This document shows, in pieces, positions 1 through 11,700 of a stretch of 64,000 nt of DNA (the stretch's first letter is position 1; each line of letters opens with the position of its first letter). The stretch comes from Lophius americanus (lineage: Eukaryota; Chordata; Actinopteri; Lophiiformes; Lophiidae), in the NCBI GenBank assembly GCA_037951165.1, contig JBBDHG010000009.1, positions 14,472,501-14,536,500 on the forward strand. Direction: 5' to 3'. Position numbers and translations under genes: made by a program. The notes below the pieces were generated by a model. The model searched no databases. It was given only the letters and a program-made list of their open reading frames with translations, and was not told where the DNA came from.

Positions 1-301
1 CAGTCGCACTGGACCATTTATTTAACATGTACTGTATATATGTATATATAAAAATATTTTTATGTCTTTAATATTTTGTTTGTGTCTATTTTGCATATTT
101 TATATTTCATCCTTTTTCTTAATTACAGCTGTCATTTTATAAATGTTGGAGCTGCTGTTTATCTTGAATTTCCCTTGGGATTTATACATTTTGTTCTTTT
201 TTTTCTATATGCCCCCTATGGCAGTGGCAGAGAAGGTGCGGAGATGTTGGAGGTGTAGTGTGAACATAGTGTGGGGAGTGAAGGGCATTGATGTAACTTA
301 C

Positions 302-3115
302 CTGTATGGGGAAGCAGGGTGAGTCACGGCTGCAGGTGTGGGAGCAGTCGGCTCCAGTCCTGAAAGCAGCTGTGCTGGGGCTCTGAGGCGTCTGCACCAT
401 GTCGTGATCTATCCATTGACCCCACTCCACCAGCAGGTGTGACAGATTGGAGTCCAGAGAGATGTTGTGGTTGTGAGTGAACAGCACCTCCTGGGAAACA
501 AGCCGCACCTGGACCACAAAAAGACAGGTGTTGGAGATGCAGTGGCTGATGGGAAAGGTGATGAGTGAATGCTGCTGCAGGAGTCTTACTGGAGGCAGTG
601 TGGCATTGTGGTAGGTGTGCTCTGGGTTCCAGCCTCTGGGCGTCCCCCATGCGTCCTCATACTCTGGAGGCAACCAGCGGGAATATGGAATGTTTGCAGC
701 CCCCCATCTGGGATGCTGTCTAAACAGAACAAGGACAAGAACACAACAGACAACGAGTCTTAGAACAACAAGGGCGACAAAAATCGATGTGCTTTACATT
801 CGTCGGTGTGGGCACTAACATGTTGTTGCATTCTCCTGTGATGGATCTGTAGTGCTCAGACAGACAGTCCGAGTCACAGCTGGGTCTCTGCATGTCAGCG
901 GAGCAGCCCGTAATTTGCAACAGGTTCTCCATGTCTCCTTTACTCAGCAGCTCTATGGAAATCGGAGTAAACACAACACCCAAATCATACAAATAATAAT
1001 ACCTTGTATATTTGAAAAGAAAGTCCCCAAGTGGTGTGTTGTAACTCGGAATTGTGTCCTTATGTCAGAAAACCAAAACTTATTGTAATAACATGTCAAG
1101 AACACATCAGATTTGTCTTGAACCTTTACAATGGGTTTGATCCAGTGGGCTCTGTAGATCACTGTAGTCCTTGAATAGTAGGATTTTATTTTTTGAAACA
1201 CTGTCCAGGGCGTGACATACAATGAGAACTCACAAAGAATGTGATCATTACGCAATTCTTTGTGACTTTTAATTTAGTGTTAAAGTTACAGTACAAAGTA
1301 AATATTTGTAAAGTTGTTGTATCAGACCGGCCTTTACCTTCAGTACAGATTGGTCCCCAGTGGAAAAATGTGTGCTGCACATTGAACAAACAAAGTTGAT
1401 GGGACGGTGTGTTCCAATTTCAGAACTTTGTGAATTAGTCTCCTTGCTTATTTGATGTTAAAATAAAAAGATGATGTGACATAATGGCAATCATGACCCT
1501 GTCCCAACCTTTTTGGGAGTTTGGCTTCAGGCATTGAATTCAGAATTGAGCATATATCCATTTATCCATGTATGCATCCCAATTTTATCAGTTTTTAAAA
1601 TTTTTTTTTACCTTGGTTTGTCGGTTTGTTTTTGAGCAAAATTACAGAAAAACTACAGGAAGGATTCGCATGAAATTTTCCCAGAGGTAGGTTTTTGGCA
1701 TATCCTAGAGATTATTAAATTGTATCGATGTTACATCATGACCGCACGATGTGATGTCATAATAATGTTTTCTTAAATATTGCGAGATAAGACAGTGGTT
1801 TGTTTTTGTGTTAATAAGTCTGTCAACAAGTAACTGATTTTCTTCAATTTTTTTTGGCATGTCTAGCTTTGTAACCACCATCTCGAATTTTGTGCAATGT
1901 TAGTACACTTATAGATTTCCTATTCTAAACCAATATTGTAAAGGAGCTAAAAACCCTGAAAGTTAAGTATGAAGTTGTAATAGGCCAAACTGACAGTCAA
2001 TTTCCATCGGCATATAACGTTATCATAAACTGCATCTTGAATAACCCACTAACTAGATATCTATTTACATCCAGAGGAAATTTCGATGGTTTCAGTAATT
2101 ACAAACTATTCCACATTGAGGGATCTACTCGATTCTGATCATAATGATGTCTTGGGTACTGCTCTGCCTTGGAGAGGTTTGCTTTCTCAGAGTTTATTTT
2201 CCTGCTTTTGAATTAACTTAGGTTAAAAAGGGACTGCAAATGATGTGTTTACTGACATTTTACATAATTATACAGAACATTCATCTCCTTCTGACTGGAT
2301 TCTGATTGAGAAGTCATTCATGATATGAAAAGTAGGATCTCATGTTTGAAGTGCAGAAAAGTGAATTAGAAGACAGATTCAAAGAACATTTATCTCCTTA
2401 ATAAAACACACTGAGGGACACTTCATCAAGTCCTGATTGTGGTTAGTGCTAAAAACGATGTGAGGTACACGCGTGTGTGGCGTTGAGCTGCGGTACCGTG
2501 AGGGTCGGGCTGCACCATAGTGTGCGCGTAGACCATCTCCCTGATCAGCTCCACTGTGTTGTCCAGAAGCTCTGCAGCCCAGATCTTAGTCCTGGTTGTG
2601 GCGTCAATCTGTTTGAACTGAGCCAGCAGGTCACTGGGTCTCAGGGCGCCTTCAGACAGAGATTTCTTCACCCTGCAAACACCAACATCTGTTTCAGCAG
2701 CAACACAGAGCCTTGTAGAGACGAGCACTGGGTCAGTCAGTTTTACCTCTCACTAGTCCGGGTGTATGCAGCATCAGTCAGCTCGAACGCCCTCTGAAGA
2801 GCCTCCTTCATGAACATAGATCCCAAATACGCGGTCCCTGAAACTACCACAGAGGAAAACTTAGGCTCAAGTCAGGACCTGCTCTCTAATGGACAATAGG
2901 CCAGACATCCTACCTGAGCTGTTGTCCAATTCTTTGTTCATTGACGCATGCTCAGGGAGAGAGAGCAGGACAAGAGCCAGTCCAAGCAGAGAGACAGACA
3001 CCTGAAACCAGAACACGTTGAACATCTCGGAAAATTTGGTTATTTATTCTATTATATGGGTTTAGATGAACAAAAAGGAAAATAAGCAAAGACTCACCAT
3101 GAGTGCTGTGTCCAT
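302..3115 (-). CDS. tpo: Thyroid peroxidase-like haem peroxidase, 5' part (7 exons, partial)
   Basis: Exons in transcript order: 3098-3115, 2914-3001, 2747-2837, 2497-2672, 820-952, 590-719, 302-508. They join in phase to 281 codons. The start ATG at 3115 opens a signal peptide rich in Leu/Val/Ser. Next come a propeptide-like helical stretch (FKQIDATTRTKIWAAE), a Cys pair region with ITGECNN and HPRWG, then RWLPPEYED and GWNP. The last exon holds the haem-proximal segment WGQWIDHDM, with the Asp/His pair expected for covalent haem and the distal His, followed by TPQSPSTAAF, GADC and CFPIQ. TPQS, AAF, GADC and CFPIQ fit thyroid peroxidase better than MPO, EPX or LPO as I remember them. The known role is iodide oxidation and thyroglobulin iodination at the thyrocyte apical membrane. 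The catalytic domain beyond CFPIQ lies off the left edge, so activity cannot be judged. The alternative is another teleost myeloperoxidase-type paralogue. Confidence 0.75.
1605..1810. repeat. Probable dispersed repeat fragment
   Basis: It lies in the tpo-like intron between exons at 952 and 2497. The text has the flavour of a widespread teleost interspersed repeat (gaaaaactacaggaagg, catgaaattttcccagagg, tgcgagataag). Family assignment is from memory of similar sequence and is uncertain. Confidence 0.3.
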
Positions 3116-3254
3116 CTACAATCTTAGAACTTCTATCAGCGCAGACTGGACTCACTTCAGCCTTAGAAAACTAACAGTTTCAGACTGGGACTCATCTTGA
3201 GACCCAACCGATGTGTGTGTGGTGTTTGGTTTTGATCAGAGTATCGAAGCTGCC

Positions 3255-3261
3255 ATTTATA
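3255..3261 (-). promoter_or_regulatory. Candidate TATA box of the tpo-like gene
   Basis: The minus strand reads TATAAAT here, about 140 nt upstream of the start ATG at 3115. Initiation near 3225-3230 would give a 5'UTR of roughly 110 nt. The call rests on motif and position only. Confidence 0.4.
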
Positions 3262-5753
3262 CACTGGCAGCAAAGGCAGCAAATATGTGCAGAATCCCCT
3301 TATCTGTCCTCCTGGTGAAAGCAGAGCAACATCAAACACTAGACTCGCTGCCCCAACCGTAGGGGCTTTCAAATAGAATTCACTTCTGTCCTCCGGGTCT
3401 TGATGAAAACCCTCTGTCATATTTGGATCACTTCAATTAAGTGAGACAATTCTACCCATCCCTGGATAGATCAGAGAACACTCAGACAGCTGGGATGCTG
3501 ACTGTCCGCACAACTTAGTGGAAAGTAATGAAGAAGCCTGAGTGAGAGTGACGGTAAGAAAGCATTAAGGATGACACAGAAAGGTCTCCGTTAAATAATT
3601 TCAGAACAGGTGACTTTTGGAGCGTGGCTGAATTCAGGTTAATCCTTTAAAACTCAAACGTGAAGATCTACCCTCCGCCCGCGTCTCCCTTTGATGCTCC
3701 AGGTGTGCGATACCATCAAATGAGTCATCAGTACCATTTCATTAAGTTGTTATTAGTATTATCTCTGTTTTCCCACATTATCCATCATCAACTCTGGGCA
3801 CTGTTGATGAAATTACCTGAAATTGGTTTTATCAAAATATAAACCAGTTACGAGCCGGTTGTTTCAGTTTAACCTTTATCTCAATCCCCCAACAAAATTA
3901 AAACATGGTGAACAAAGCTGGATGCTGGGTATATGTTATGTTTTATTTTGCATTTTCATTTGAAAGAATGACATCATAGCCCTGCTTCAGTTTGTCTTCT
4001 GCTCTCTTTGTAGACTTTTTCTCCAGTCTTGAAATGCATTCATGGATGTTACATAGTCATCAGGATTAACAATCATCATATATCTGAATACAACGGAACA
4101 GCACACAAATTACTGTACAATGCATCTGTTTTTTTTAAACCACCTCCTGTTTACTTCTAGTATCGTGTGTTATTCATACTAAATTGTCTTTTTCAAATAA
4201 AAATTCTGCAAGTTATAAATGATACTAGTTTTTTAGTGAAACAACAAGGTCCAGCTGGTTTTAAAGCACCTTCTTTGTGTGGAAAACGTAGAAACTGAAC
4301 AGAGAACTTCATTAGTAACTGGTAGCAGCTGGAGTCAACAAACCCAGATATACAAAACTATGAGTCCTGCTGGTGTTTATACTTTCACTCTGTGCGTCTG
4401 GACACAGCAGTTAGACATCGGTCAGAACTTTCTCTCTGAAGATCTTCTCACACACACACACACACCTACGCTCTATCCCCTGAGCTAAAGCCGCTCTTAG
4501 AGGTGTAGAGGTCACAGTGTGATGTGAGAGGATGCTAGGTTGCTTCAGGTAGAAGATAACTCGCTATAACTGACGGAAACTTGAATTCTGTTATTGCTGA
4601 GACTAACTGGTTCATGCATCAGGACAGGCATCCCAAGCGGGAGAGTAACCCTACTAATGGCTCAAAAGGATTTTGAGTGGGCTGGTCAGATTCCAGATCA
4701 GTTCATGCTTACAAACCCTTCAATGTGGCTGCACTAAAGGAGTCTGTGAAGAAGAGTGGGCCAAAATCCCACCACCACAAAGTCAGAGATGTCCAGTTAC
4801 CAGAAGTGTTTGACTGCAGTTGTTGAAGCTTAAGGTTGAAAAACTTGCTGTTACGTTAAGGGGGGCAAATACCTTTTTATACTGGATAAACTTTATGCAT
4901 TATTAAATTAAATCCCCATTTTAAACTTGCATTTTGTGTTTCCTCAGGTTGTTTTTTTTATGTTAAATTGAGTGTGAGGATCTGGCACTGTTTAGTATGA
5001 GATATGCACTGGACAGGAGAAATGGGTTCACTTTTTCTATTTTTATGACATAACTTCCAGTAGAGGAGCCTAGACACAGTATGTGTACATTGTTTTGGAC
5101 ATATGCTCTGGAGAAGATGACCAACCTGCAGAGTCTACTTCAAAATCATCTTTCCATTTAAAGTCAAATAATTAAAATTACCTATTGTGTTCATTTATGA
5201 GTAAATTTAGGTGAAAATAGTATGTATAGATTTCCAGATATGCTCCAGACAAATTGTATTTCGAGACCGATATAAATTTGCCTCTATCCAACCATTATTT
5301 CATGGTGGAGGGACAAATTAAGGAAATACTAATAGCTTTTATACAGACAGCTTTAATTTGCATATTATTATTACCTGGTTAGAACAGTTAACTGTTTACA
5401 CTTAACTAGAGATAGTTAAATTTCTTCATACAGATATTTCATAACTTGTTCATTGAAGAAATCATTTGACCTGAATTGTTTCAAAAATATTAATCTAATA
5501 ACACATATCTGAGTAACGATCAAATAGGCAAATAGGCAAGACATTGGAAATGAAGAGGACAACACTGGAATGTTCAGTGATGACTAATGTTAAGATTAAA
5601 AGCATAACACTGTTCACTGAGGGAGAGGTTACATTCATTAAACTGTAAGGCATTAACAGAGATTAAGGTGCATAAATTAAGACACAGTTTAAACAGCAGT
5701 TACCAGGAGGATTTACAGTGTTAACTATTGTGAAGAGCAGCTGTGATCTTCAG
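3262..5753. other. Intergenic region between tpo-like gene and hps5 3' end
   Basis: No exon with conserved coding content was seen. The region holds a decayed Tc1-like segment (about 4650-5060), a short (CA)n run near 4450-4466 and AT-rich sequence. The hps5 3'UTR should occupy the right end, but no clear AATAAA was identified close to the stop at 5754. Confidence 0.6.
4650..5060 (+). mobile_element. Decayed Tc1/mariner-like 3' fragment
   Basis: The stretch resembles the 3' end of fish Tc1-like transposons: ggctcaaaagga, caatgtggctgcactaa, gaagaagagtgggccaaaat, tgcagttgttgaagc, ggggggcaaatacctttt. In intact elements this encodes the transposase C-terminus and the start of the 3' non-coding end. 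Frames are broken, so it is a relic. A second copy of the same portion lies at about 25375-25790. Confidence 0.6.
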
Positions 5754-8700
5754 TCAGGTGTGCTGAGACCACAGGAAGCGATCACAGCGCTCCAACATGG
5801 TCTGGATCATCGCTCTGGAATACACAACAAAAGGAATAGAACACTTTTATACGGTAAATTGAATACATTGAAAAATATTCGGACTCACTTTGATTTAAAT
5901 TTTACTTTCAATATCCACTGAAAAGGGATTTTTCAGATCACTAAGATAACTTTGATCCTTTATGTACCACTAACAACCCTGTTCAAATGTTTATCCTAAT
6001 GCTGATATTTCAGTTATGTAACTACAACCATATCCATCTTATAAAAAATCTTGAATTTCACAATCATGAATAAAATGTGTAAATTTCTCCAAATCTCAAA
6101 AGGCACCTCTACAGGAGATAAAGTTTAGGGAAATTATTGGTAACAAACTATGAGTTGTGACCCAGATTCTCAGTATGAGTCTAATGCTGCGTGTCAAAAC
6201 CCAAAACAGTAGTTCATATACTAGCAGTAGTAGAAGTAAACTATATGCAAGTATACTTACTTGCACAGTGTCTGACTTTCAACAGTGTAGTGTTAGATTA
6301 TTATTATTATTATTATTATTATTGTAGTGTTGTCTCAAATCCAACATTTGACACTGGACGTCCTCTTTGAATATATCTTTTTCACATGACTCGAAGTGAG
6401 ACGTATAATGTGCTCCTCATTCAGTGTCTAATAGAAATATTATTTTGCATTATTGTTTCCTGATACTTTCACTGCTCCTCAGCCTAATGTCAGACTGCAT
6501 TTGACATACTTTTTTTTCCTAGCATGAATGAACTTCAAACTGGCAAGATTTAGTATGGAAGGACATCATTTGACACACAGCGTCAGTCAAGCCTTAAACC
6601 ACGGAAACAAAAACAATACAAACAACCAAAGTAGTCTTCTAATTTGGGATACCACATCTATGTCTACCTAGCAAAAAGCAGCCCAGTGTTTGAAAGAAAG
6701 AAAAAGAAAGAATCCTTTATTAGTCACATAGAGTCATACACAGTACAATATAGTGAAATTACTTCTCTGCATTTGACCCATCCCTGAGGGAGCAGTGGGC
6801 AGCCCCTCGTGGAGCGCCCGGGGAGCTAAGGATTCAGGGTCTTGCTCAAGGACCCTACGACAAGTAGACCCTGGTGGGATTAGAACCGGCTACCTTCCGA
6901 TCGGGAGACGGCCGCTCTACCCACTGAGCCACAGCCGTTTGGTTGTTGTGTGTAGAACATGTAAAGAAAAACTATGAAGTAGTTTTGATTCTGCTATGGA
7001 GACAAAAGGTGATGGATAGATGGAAACCAATCTCCCCCTCCGTACTTCATTAGTGTAGTTGGGGTTAATTATATTTGTATACAAGCTGGACCGTCCCATC
7101 CTTGTGTGTAAAAATACATTTCATTGTCTAGCACCCACCTTTGCCTCTTCTCTGCGACACTCAGCAGTTCACACACCAGTTTGGAGTGCGGTGAAAGCAC
7201 CAGCGGCCCGCCACACTCTTCCAGGACGGCCATGGCGCGGTCCGGCCCTGATATGCGAGCCAGCATTAGGGTCAGGCTCTCTGGACTGATCTTTCCACCA
7301 CAGTCTGCTGAACCATTTGACCAACTGCTCCCGTTCACAGCAGGGACCTGCTCTGAGGCTCCCGAACTGCGGCACCGCTGCGAAAACTGGATCAGGAACT
7401 TCCACTCCTCCATGGTCTGGGGTTCAACGCCTGGAAAATAACAGAGCCAGCATCCAGGATGTGAAACATGGTTCAAGCCAGTGTGTCCTTGTTTGGCATA
7501 TTGGTGAGTGGCTACTCCAATTAGGGCATCCTGTGTCAATAGTGGGTATAATAGGAGTATTAATACTAAGATTTCAGCATTTATCTAAGTAACACATCAG
7601 TTTTGTGAATTCTCCTCTCAGACAAACAGGGGGTATAATGTCGAAAAGAAAATGCAAGGAATTCGCAACACCATCATTTTAAACTTGATACAACACTAGG
7701 AGAAGAAAAATCCCCATAACAAAGAGGAAAAAAAAAGCCAAAAGCGGACAATTTTTTTTAGTTCTCTTAAGATTTCAACAAGTTAATCATTTAGACTTTT
7801 TAAGATCGTTATAATGTTATAAAAACAGCTAAACTGTTAACGGATAATTAGTGTTGAAGTTACCGTTAGGAAAGGAAACCAAACTATTCTTGAGATTGTA
7901 TTTGTACATACACAATAATATATTTGAGAGTGTGTTCTAATAAATCCCATTCAGATTCCATTGAATGACCACAAACCAACTCGTTTATAATATTTGTAAT
8001 ATTTGTGCAGCCTGGAGTTGAAAATCTGATAAAGAGATCTGTCAGGTTATTCATTATTTATAGCTTTGGGACTTCTGATGCTATCTAAACTTAGATAAAA
8101 TGTTGATCATTGTTTAGATCATGTGATAGTGAAAAAAACTTGGTGTGAAAGAATGATATTGTTTTTACCCTCAGGTTCCTCCAGTAAACTGATGTCGTCC
8201 AGCTGACAGATGGCGGAGAACGCTTCTGTACGACGCTGCAGCTCACAGCAGAGGTAAATGTAACCTGTCCAGTACCTGCACAAAGACAAGACATGATTCA
8301 CAAGGTTATGATGTAATGTATAAAATCTTACCCAAAAAGTCTTGTCCAGTTTAGTCTAGAAAATAAGAATCACCCATGGCTGAGGCAGGTCTCTGCCATC
8401 TTCTGCTTGGAAGAAAGGTCAGCAGGGAGACGAATGAGGAGGGACAAGAGGCGGCCATAGCCCCAGCTGAAGCAGTGTGAATGCCACCTGCAGCAGGAGT
8501 CACATGGATTCACCGTTACAATCATTTACAATTTTTAATCCATTATTTTACCTTGTTGTGGTCAACAGATAATCGAGTAGATAAATCTACGTATGAGGCT
8601 GTAGCAGTTAAGTTCACATCCGTGTAAGTTTAGTATTTCTATTTTTTGACTAACACATTCACAAGCAATCTAAAGAATATAATAAAGAAACAAAACCACA

Positions 8701-11700
8701 CCTGGGTTGCCCATCGGCGGTGAGGGTATCAGAGCGTTGTGGAGCATCATGGGTAAGTGCCAACTCGAGCCAATTCTGTCTCAGTGATTCTAGCTCAAGA
8801 AGGGACTGCAGAAATGATAACCTAGAGGAAGAAAACAATTATAATTCTATTGTTTGTTGTGCTTGTCAAATAGATGAAATTGGAAACGTACCTGTGCTCC
8901 TCAGTTCGTGATTGGACCAAATTATCCAGGTAAGCCAGGAAGTGTCTCTGCTTTGCCATTGTTATGACGTCAGCAGGAGTTATTGTCGGATAGAACTGGG
9001 AAAACAATCGTACGGCTGCCTCCCCGTGCTTCTCATACAGCCTAGATAAGAACACAGAGGAGTTACTACACTAGCTTCACGACTGTTAGGATAAATGTTC
9101 CTATGTTGCAAAAGCGACAAAAGGAAATTAGGTGCCAACCTGTGTAAGTGAGCGAGGAGGGTAGGTGCACTCCAGGGCTGCAGCTCTCTCAGACTGCGCA
9201 GTGATCTCAGCAAGTCCCCTCTCTGAATGACCTCCACCACCTTACTGGACTGGGTGACATCTACATGGAAGGACAAAAACGTTTTAATGTAATTAAAGAG
9301 TGAACTGGTACAGTCGCATATATTTAATGGCATATGATATTTGTAGATATTAGATGAGGTTTGAAATGAATAATCCCAGATATGTTTAATTTAACAGGCT
9401 CCTACTCACCAGGACCAACATCATGTGTGACAGACATTACATAAGTAAAAAAAAAAGAATCCTATTGGTAAGACTGTCTTGTGCTGAAACAGGACTGCAT
9501 AGGCTTGAGAACAATTTTGAAATGTGGTGCTATGACTTTGTTGGTGCTCCATCTTTGTCTTGATCTCTAAAGCGTTTTTGTGCATTCATTTTAGAATTGA
9601 TTATCTATATCTCTTCTTCTTATAGCCCTACTCATTTAACACTGTTAACGCTTTATTTATTTTGGCCTGGTAAACACTTTTGTTAATTTTGTTTGAAAAG
9701 TGCTATGTAAATAAAATCATCATTATTATGGTGATTTTATGTTTATATATTATAAGCATAACATTATTATATATTATGTTATGATTATAATTATATGAAT
9801 TAAGTGAGAATAGAAAACAGAGAAAGGACTGTAACTCCATTTTGCCTACAACAATCAGAAAGCATTGCATCATACCAATCACATTGTCTGGTCATAAACG
9901 ATCATGTCATGCAGCTAAAGAGTGCGCTCAACTGTTTCTGAAGACATTTTAGGAGACTGACAGGCATTGATTAGGATCATGGTTTATGTTTACTCGGCTC
10001 TTCTTTATTTTACAGCTTGATTCGAGTTATTTCTATCTTTATTTTCACAAAAAAGGAAACAATATGGCATTTGATAATATGAATATGACAGTTGGACTTT
10101 CTCCATACAGCTTTATCAACTGCATTTTAATTAACCGTGTTACAGTGTGATCTTGAAAGAGAGAGAGAAAAAAGAAGAAGAGGGCGGCGAAATTGAAATC
10201 AGCTAAGTTTTCCTTTAACTGCTAGAGGGGTGAATTTTTTTTTTTTTGTGATTATTGGTTAAAGGACAGATAGCAAAACAGAGCTGCAGCTTGCAGCACT
10301 TCATGTATGTTTTTTTTCATACAGCCACCAATAAATTTGAATGTTAGACATTGTTGCAGTGATGTGAAAAGACATACATCCGTCCTGAAATTCATTTCAT
10401 TCTCTGTGGTTGAGAAAAAATAATGAAATAACGGATGTGTGTTTTTAGCACTCAAATAGAAAAAACTACACTGAACGAATTCTGAGACATGAAAATGATT
10501 CTGCCAATATCAGCAAAGTTTCCTACCTATTTTCTTTGAATTAAAAGCATCCCAACGACACTTAAATAAGTCAAAGCATGTTAAAATGTTTCATTTGCAT
10601 ATTCTTCCATTCTGTATTAGTGAACTCTGAAATCTGAAAATAAACCATAGCAAAAAAGAGGGATTTAAGGGGAAGCATCTGACCTAGCATGGCCGCGATG
10701 AAGGACTCCTGCACCTCTGGATTATCCTGATAACACAGCAAACACATTCTTCTCACGCGCTCTTCATCCAGCAGAAAGAAGTAACGCCGCAGGAAGGTGG
10801 TGCACCCCAGTGCTTGTGAATCCTCCTGCTTTCTAAAGCAGCTCAGCTCCGTGTACAGCGTTGCCAGTTCGGTGACATTATCCAGAAGATCTGACGGTAT
10901 GGGTTCAGGAGGCTCTACTCGAATAGGCTCTGGAGGGCTTTCATTTGGAACGTCAGGCTCCTTCTCTGTGGAGTCACATGGGTCCTCTTTTTTTCTGAGC
11001 TCAGGGGAGTCTTTTTTCTCCACCTCCTCTTTTCTGCTCTCCGATGGTTCTCCTGATAATGTCTCCTCTTGCTTTGAGCAGCAGATGATAGGTGAGAGGT
11101 AATCCCTTTCCCACCGCTCCTCTCCGTGGCCATCCACCTTTGAATCGACTCCAGCAGATGTATCGTGCTCAACAGGTCCGAGTATTCTCTTCAGTACCAA
11201 CAGCCACTCCAGCAGAGTCTCTCTCAGGCAGACTGGATCCAGCAGCACCAAAGGATCGTGGATCAGGGAGCTGTCATCAGGAAAATACACACAAATGTGT
11301 TCAGTTTCTATTATTAAAACTGATTGAAACATGAAAGTGACAAAAACAAACAAACAGAAGGGCAACTTACATGGCTCGCACTGTCGCTGATCGAAGTTCC
11401 TGCATGTTGGCCTCTGTGTTGGGCATTTCATCATAAATACTGATGAAAAAAAAAGTATTGATGAACGTCTCCATTTCGTTTTTAAATAAAAAAAAAAAAA
11501 AAAAAAGCGTTCTTGAAAGAGCTCTCGATGCACTTTTAAAGGTCAATACTTACTCATTATCCATTTCCTCCGAGTATGGAGCAATTTGGTCCGCCTGCAC
11601 ACCGTCTCTGAAGTCCGACCGTTGTCGATGCTCAGGGTTTATCTGCAGCGTGTTGATCTTCTCTGTGGTCTTCTTAACAAAACTAGAAACACTGAGAACA

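Noticed and set aside
6876..6938. Possible functional tRNA gene
   Set aside because: A and B boxes are present, but the cloverleaf is degenerate and the sequence continues into a SINE body and tail; the SINE heads at 28800 and 42830 are also not tRNA genes.
6795..6977. ORF over the hps5 intron SINE
   Set aside because: It lies within a tRNA-derived SINE. The ORFs over the SINEs at 28558-28914 and 42838-43023 were rejected for the same reason.
10797..11102. Plus-strand ORF rich in Ser/Gly
   Set aside because: It is the shadow of the acidic, Pro-rich hps5 exon 10684-11270 on the other strand.
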